Shown: positions 33,271 through 37,019 of the stretch, in pieces | Position numbering within the stretch: position 1 is the first letter of the stretch | Layout of the letters: each line of letters starts with the position of its first letter | Assembly (NCBI GenBank): GCA_021769425.1 | Contig: JAETSX010000041.1 | Coordinates: 1 to 37,019, forward strand | Direction of reading: 5' to 3' | From: Eubacterium sp. | GTDB lineage: Bacteria > Bacillota > Clostridia > Lachnospirales > Lachnospiraceae | DNA length: 37,019 nt | Notes under the pieces: generated by a model | Database searches by the model: none | The model's input: only the letters and a program-made list of their open reading frames with translations | Told to the model about the DNA's origin: nothing | Translations under genes and position numbers: made by a program

Positions 33271-33606
33271 CTATATCACAAGTTCCAGTTCCAGTGACTT
33301 TATCCCAAATTCCCGGAACATAAAAACAGACGGCGCACCATCTGGTGGTGTGCCACCATTGTTCTGTAAGAACCGGATTAACTCATCGGATAGCTTTAGT
33401 TTGTTGTCCGTCTTTAAATCTCCTTTGCGGTTTTTCCCGTAGCCGAGGGTGGCGTCCAGCTCTGCCTTCATGAGTTCCTGCAGGATGTCTTTGAAACTGT
33501 CCCAGAGAAGGGCATAGACATCAGTGACGCTGTTCAAATTGTTTTCTGAGATAATCTGCCGAATCTGTTCCTTTTCGCACTTACTTATGATATGGCTCCA
33601 TAACAT
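33271..33606 (-). pseudogene. IS256-family transposase remnant / chimeric ORF
   Basis: 111 codons. The part EKEQIRQIISENNLNSVTDVYALLWDSFKDILQELMKAELDATLGYGKNRKGDLKTDN matches the conserved N-terminus of IS256-type (Mutator) transposases. It is then fused to an unrelated C-terminus (KLSDELIRFLQNNGGTPPDGAPSVFMFREFGIKS) that I do not recognise. The catalytic DDE core is absent. The first codons come from the 79-bp repeat, so the ORF is a product of rearrangement. Confidence 0.7.
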
Positions 33607-33674
33607 ACCTAAGTGCGAAAAATAGCCCTATATTATTCTGTCAAGCAAGGCAGAACACTTGTAAATGCTCTGCC
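33572..33674. repeat. 79-bp repeat 2 plus inverted repeat TTTTCGCACTTA/TAAGTGCGAAAA
   Basis: 33596-33674 matches 29942-30020 almost base for base. The inverted repeat (33572-33583 with 33610-33621) spans the start of the transposase remnant. The GGCAGA/TCTGCC hairpin likely ends the Rpn copy C transcript. Confidence 0.75.
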
Positions 33675-33682
33675 TGAAATAT

Positions 33683-34642
33683 TTAGCTTATTTCTTTTAA
33701 GTAAGTTTCTGCAATTTCTTCTGTCAAGCCAAACTTTTCACAAATTTGTTTCAGAATAACATCACTCGATATTTGTAACTCTTTCAGTGTTAAAATCATA
33801 GCTGTTATTCCTTTATCAATCCCCTTCTGAATTCCCTTCTCTTCTACACCTTTACTCAAATTACACATAAGCGACACCTCACTTTCCAATGTCTGAGTCA
33901 TTCTGATATGAAAATCTTCCTCCAATATCTGGCGCTTATCCTGTGAACCGGTTTCCGTGGACAGAAGCACATTCAACAGTTTTAATAAATCTGTACCCGA
34001 ATCTGCCTCTTTCCCAAGACAAATCATAACAGCCGCCATTAAATCATAATCTGCTTTTCGTTCCTTTACACTCCCCACCAGATTTTCTTCCGTAATGTAA
34101 TAACGGGTAATACTGTTTTCACGATTCTTTGGCGGATTCATACAAATCCATATGCTGTATACCTTTTTGATATTCTCGTAATGGGAATTTGTAAATTCTG
34201 TTCCATATTGGGCAGAAATCATCCGGCTGCAATAATAGATTCCCCTCTTTATCAGCGGATAACCCGGATAAAAATCATTTTGAGCTTCTATATTGATAAT
34301 TAAACGAATCAATTCCCCGGATACAGGAGCTGTTGCAAGAAAGCGGATATCATAGGTAACAGTTCCCTCTGTCAGAGAAGTATCTTCATTTCCAGCTCCC
34401 TGTATCATAGAAACACGATTGGATTCATCTGGGGCAACCGCTGCCTCACCTACCTGCGGTGTACCCTCAATATATTTCTCCGCAATCTCATCTACATCAC
34501 AATCACGGTATTCTTCCAGACAGTTCTTCATAATCCACGCTAAAATAATCTTTTCCGAAAGCAGCCGCCTACAAGCCGCATCATAGCTGGCTTTCTCATC
34601 AGCCACACGGATATTTTTCGCTATGGTAGTGTCTGTATTCAT
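33683..34642 (-). CDS. PD-(D/E)XK nuclease family protein, divergent Rpn-like (copy C)
   Basis: 319 aa, complete. Predicted active-site residues are Asp98 (TVTYDIRF) and Glu119/Gln121 (IINIEAQND), followed by YPLIKRGIYYCSRMISAQ. It belongs to a subfamily distinct from copies A, B and D (little similarity outside motifs). The C-terminus KGIQKGIDKGITAMI...LKQICEKFGLTEEIAETYLKEIS has the same end module as copy B's tail. AGGAGG is 7 nt before the chosen ATG; the frame to 34693 has no site. Confidence 0.8.
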   Translation of the reverse strand: MNTDTTIAKNIRVADEKASYDAACRRLLSEKIILAWIMKNCLEEYRDCDVDEIAEKYIEGTPQVGEAAVAPDESNRVSMIQGAGNEDTSLTEGTVTYDIRFLATAPVSGELIRLIINIEAQNDFYPGYPLIKRGIYYCSRMISAQYGTEFTNSHYENIKKVYSIWICMNPPKNRENSITRYYITEENLVGSVKERKADYDLMAAVMICLGKEADSGTDLLKLLNVLLSTETGSQDKRQILEEDFHIRMTQTLESEVSLMCNLSKGVEEKGIQKGIDKGITAMILTLKELQISSDVILKQICEKFGLTEEIAETYLKEIS

Positions 34643-34737
34643 GGCCTCACCTCCTGCTTCTCGCTTACATTTTATCATATTCCATGCTAACAAACCAGCT
34701 TATTATCACTTTAAGCTCTCTACAATTTTTTTCTTTC

Positions 34738-35334
34738 CTAAACAATATGATACCCTTTATACAGTTCTACACGATAATTTTTATCATCTTTTATTCTTTC
34801 TATTTCATCAAATCTTTGGTCTGCTATCAGCCTTTGGATTAACATAAGCATCTTTTCTTCTCCAATTTCCTGATTTTCTTTGTCACGCATTGACAACGTC
34901 ATAGATTCCTGCCGCCATTCCTTGTTTTTCTTTGCTTCCTTTACTGCTTCTTCCGGTTTCTCCATATAGACACCCGTTATTTTATCCTTATGCGTTTTCA
35001 AAGCATAATCATAATAAAATTCTGCGTCATCTTTATCAAAATGAAATTTATCCTGTATCTTTGATATAATAGTATCATCACTTGCGTTTATCTTTTTCAA
35101 ATCTGATATTATTTCACACAGGCTTTTTATAAAAACGCTATACTCGTCTATTTCTTTTATAGCTTCTTCTGCTTCCTCAAGATACCTCTTTGCACTTTCT
35201 TCAGATAATTTCTTTTTTCCCTGCAATATTTTCATAATGCTTTCTTCTGAAAAATTGTTTTTCCTACACATCTTAATAATACCATATATTTCCCCAATTT
35301 TCTGATTCTCTCTATCCCGCATTTCCAATGTCAT
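34738..35334 (-). CDS. Orphan Rpn C-terminal tail ORF (two tails in tandem)
   Basis: 198 aa with no nuclease core. It starts at the shared junction motif (MTLEMRDRENQKIGE), carries one tail (IIKMCRKNNFSEESIMKILQGKKKLSEESAKRYLEEAEEA...), then a stretch of middle region (EKPEEAVKEAKKNKEWRQESMTLSMRDKENQEIGE) and a second tail (MLMLIQRLIADQRFDEIERIKDDKNYRVELY). GGGAGCGGAG precedes the ATG, so expression is possible; otherwise it is a pseudogene fragment. Confidence 0.6.
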   Translation of the reverse strand: MTLEMRDRENQKIGEIYGIIKMCRKNNFSEESIMKILQGKKKLSEESAKRYLEEAEEAIKEIDEYSVFIKSLCEIISDLKKINASDDTIISKIQDKFHFDKDDAEFYYDYALKTHKDKITGVYMEKPEEAVKEAKKNKEWRQESMTLSMRDKENQEIGEEKMLMLIQRLIADQRFDEIERIKDDKNYRVELYKGYHIV

Positions 35335-35382
35335 AATCTCCGCTCCCATCTGCATTTTATTTATTCATCCACCTTAAAAATT

Positions 35383-35965
35383 TTAAGGCAAAACATCTTG
35401 AAATGCTTTGCCTGTGACTTTCTCTTCTAAACTAATATGATATTCCTCATAAAGTTCCTGACGGTATTCTTCATCCTGCGATACCCTAATGATATCGGAT
35501 AACCGACCGTCTTCATTTAGCAACATTATCAGTTTAGCTAATTTATCTTCTCCATGTTTTTCCCCAATTTTCCGATTTTCTCTGTCACGCATTAACAACG
35601 TCATATACTCTTTCTCCACTCCGTTTCGGTCCGTGCCAAACGGACATCCACTGGATGTCCGGCGCCCTCCATTCCCGATTCTTCTTCGCTTTCTCCACAG
35701 CACGTTTCAGTTTCTTCACAAATGTATCTTCTGATGGTCTGCCTGCCACATAATCTAAGAACGCTTCCAATTCTTCACTCACAGTTCCGTTCTTTCCATC
35801 TGCATTCAGGAAAACTTTCTTTGCCCCGTCATTCAGTATAACCTCCGAATCTTCTTTGCAGACATTCTCAAAAGTGTACATATAACGGTTTTTCCCAAAT
35901 AAGTCCGACAGGCAGATAAAGATAATGTAACTATTATTTAATGTATCGTAATCCTGCCCTTTAGT
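35383..35965 (-). pseudogene. Rpn middle-plus-tail fragment with small insertion
   Basis: The middle part (GQDYDTLNNSYIIFICLSDLFGKNRYMYTFENVCKEDSE...KNREWR) is nearly identical to copy B. An insert of about 55 bp breaks the frame at 35610-35665. The tail EYMTLLMRDRENRKIGEKHGEDKLAKLIMLLNEDGRLSDIIRVSQDEEYRQELYEEYHI then follows in another frame. It is joined directly to the 3' end of copy D. Confidence 0.8.
35610..35665. repeat. About 55-bp palindromic insertion
   Basis: Compared with copy B (32060-32075), an extra segment containing GGACATCCA-C-TGGATGTCC and TTCGGTCCGTGCCAAACGGA replaces three bases. It is compact and GC-richer than its surroundings, like a REP or small palindromic element. 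Confidence 0.6.
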
Positions 35966-36747
35966 TTTTGCAATATCGTACTATCTGGTATATCTAAATC
36001 CCTCAATGCTGATATCATTCCCAATATTCCTTGTTCTCTTCCTTTTTCCACATTCTCTTGGTCTCTCATTAACAACGTCATATACTCATGCCTCCATTCC
36101 CTGTTTCTTTTTGCTTCTTTTACCGCTTCTTCCAGTTTTTTTACATATAAATCCTCTGTATCATCCGGTTTCCTCCCCGCCACATAATTCAGAAATGCCA
36201 TTAGTTCTTTACTGACATCATCCAGCGTCCCTTCCGTGTTGAGAAATATTTTTACCGCTTCATCCCCCATGGAAACACTATTATCCTCTTTACAAATATT
36301 TTCAAAGGTATAAATATGCCGCCCTTTATCGTATAAATCAAACGGGCAGATAAATATGATGTAACTCCGGTTCAGCCTTTTGTAGTGCTGTTTCTTATCA
36401 ATGAGCTGTAGATCTATCATGCTCTGATAATATCTGCTCCTTTTGGGAAGCTCCTTTGTATTGCTTACCTGCATTTCTATGTCATAAACTGTTTCTTTAT
36501 CGTCCTTTACATACACATCCAGCCTTACTCCGTGGGCGTCCCTGTCCTGCTCAATGCTTTTCTGCAACTCCGGATATTCTATATGGTCTATCTTTAAATC
36601 CGGCAAAATCCTCTGCAGTAATTCTTTACACAGTTCCGGGTTCTGCATGACTTTCCCAAACAGGAAGTCATTGGATATGCCTAATTCTTCCCAGCTTGTT
36701 TGGCTGTCTTCTATATTTTCTATCTGTTTTGTTTCATTGCCATTCAT
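35938..36747 (-). CDS. Rpn-family / PD-(D/E)XK nuclease (copy D), chimeric 3' end
   Basis: 269 aa. Predicted active-site residues are Asp77 (VRLDVYVKD) and Glu91/Gln93 (YDIEMQ); the middle part is like copy A. The tail ILGMISALRDLDIPDSTILQKL is a third type, and the last seven residues (KGRITIH) come from fusion to a middle fragment read out of frame. The tail may therefore be truncated. The nuclease core seems intact and the promoter is conserved. Confidence 0.8.
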   Translation of the reverse strand: MNGNETKQIENIEDSQTSWEELGISNDFLFGKVMQNPELCKELLQRILPDLKIDHIEYPELQKSIEQDRDAHGVRLDVYVKDDKETVYDIEMQVSNTKELPKRSRYYQSMIDLQLIDKKQHYKRLNRSYIIFICPFDLYDKGRHIYTFENICKEDNSVSMGDEAVKIFLNTEGTLDDVSKELMAFLNYVAGRKPDDTEDLYVKKLEEAVKEAKRNREWRHEYMTLLMRDQENVEKGREQGILGMISALRDLDIPDSTILQKLKGRITIH

Positions 36748-36825
36748 TTTGTTTTAACCTGCTTTCTGCCACTTCCTATACCGGGAAACTGTATCTTCCA
36801 TAAAACTGCTTTCTTTTATGCTTCT

Positions 36826-36854
36826 ATTATACACAGTCCCCGGCTAAATTACAA
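36826..36854 (-). promoter_or_regulatory. Promoter of Rpn copy D
   Basis: TTGTAA (36849-36854), 17-bp spacer, TATAAT (36826-36831). Confidence 0.78.
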
Positions 36855-36881
36855 TCATTCAACACTTTGCTTTTGTGGTTT

Positions 36882-36907
36882 TTATTCTTTCAAAATAACC
36901 AGCTTAC
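36882..36907 (-). pseudogene. SymE-like copy 3, only the last codons remain
   Basis: The final codons LVILKE and stop match copies 1 and 2, then similarity ends abruptly at about 36906 where another sequence begins. Confidence 0.6.
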
Positions 36908-37019
36908 TCAAACTTCCCACACTGATTCAGGAAATAAAGCCTTAATAAATGCAGGCTGAGACACAAACCAGTTGATCAGTTGCGTTTTTACTGCATTTGT
37001 GATCTTAATCGCCTCAGTT
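36908..37019 (-). CDS. 3' end of an unidentified protein (possible transposase), cut by window edge
   Basis: The last 37 codons are visible (ITNAVKTQLINWFVSQPAFIKALFPESVWEV). It abuts the broken SymE-like copy 3, so an insertion sequence is a reasonable guess, but no family could be recognised from this stretch. Confidence 0.4.
   Translation of the reverse strand, partial: TEAIKITNAVKTQLINWFVSQPAFIKALFPESVWEV

Overview
The window looks like chromosome from an anaerobic, gut-type Clostridia, most likely Lachnospiraceae. This is inferred from protein style (ferredoxin-fused EtfA, BaiF-type CoA-transferase, two-domain old-yellow enzyme, CUT1 transporter without its own ATPase, Rpn/PD-(D/E)XK paralogues), strong AGGAGG ribosome sites and moderate GC. 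No rRNA, tRNA or CRISPR array was seen.

Positions 1-11035 (minus strand) hold one long catabolic operon. In transcription order it encodes an old-yellow-enzyme reductase, an acyl-CoA dehydrogenase, EtfB, EtfA with an N-terminal 2x[4Fe-4S] domain, an SDR, a family III CoA-transferase, a stand-alone adenylation enzyme, a NifU-like protein, and a 4-hydroxybutyryl-CoA dehydratase-like enzyme cut by the left edge. The operon starts at a near-perfect sigma-54 promoter (11021-11035). Positions 11364-13316 hold an XRE regulator and a PAS/AAA+/Fis sigma-54 activator. Positions 13618-16416 hold an SDR (minus) divergent from a DUF1097 membrane protein and a phosphotriesterase-family hydrolase (plus). 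Both divergent units have sigma-54 promoters and share one palindrome between them. Similar palindromes lie upstream of the big operon at the same distances from the start site, about -97 and -118. I infer one activator drives all three units. A coherent but unproven pathway is: lactone or ester opening, CoA activation, radical-type dehydration of a 4-hydroxyacyl-CoA, then flavin-based electron-bifurcating reduction of the enoyl-CoA.

Positions 16995-20163 encode a CUT1 binding-protein transporter (lipoprotein plus two permeases). Positions 20494-24092 encode a heterodimeric ABC exporter with one degenerate ATP site. Positions 24534-29694 hold housekeeping and carbohydrate genes: DAHP synthase, PdaA-like deacetylase, DJ-1/PfpI protein, sugar O-acetyltransferase and GH13 alpha-glucosidase.

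Positions 30000-37019 form a decaying, recombining paralogue cluster: Rpn/PD-(D/E)XK nuclease genes paired with upstream SymE-like genes, each Rpn gene with a conserved own promoter. Among them lie truncated copies, chimeras, tail-only ORFs, an IS256-type transposase remnant and a small palindromic insertion. A second theme of the window is short tandem duplications (14-71 bp) sitting at or just after gene 3' ends.
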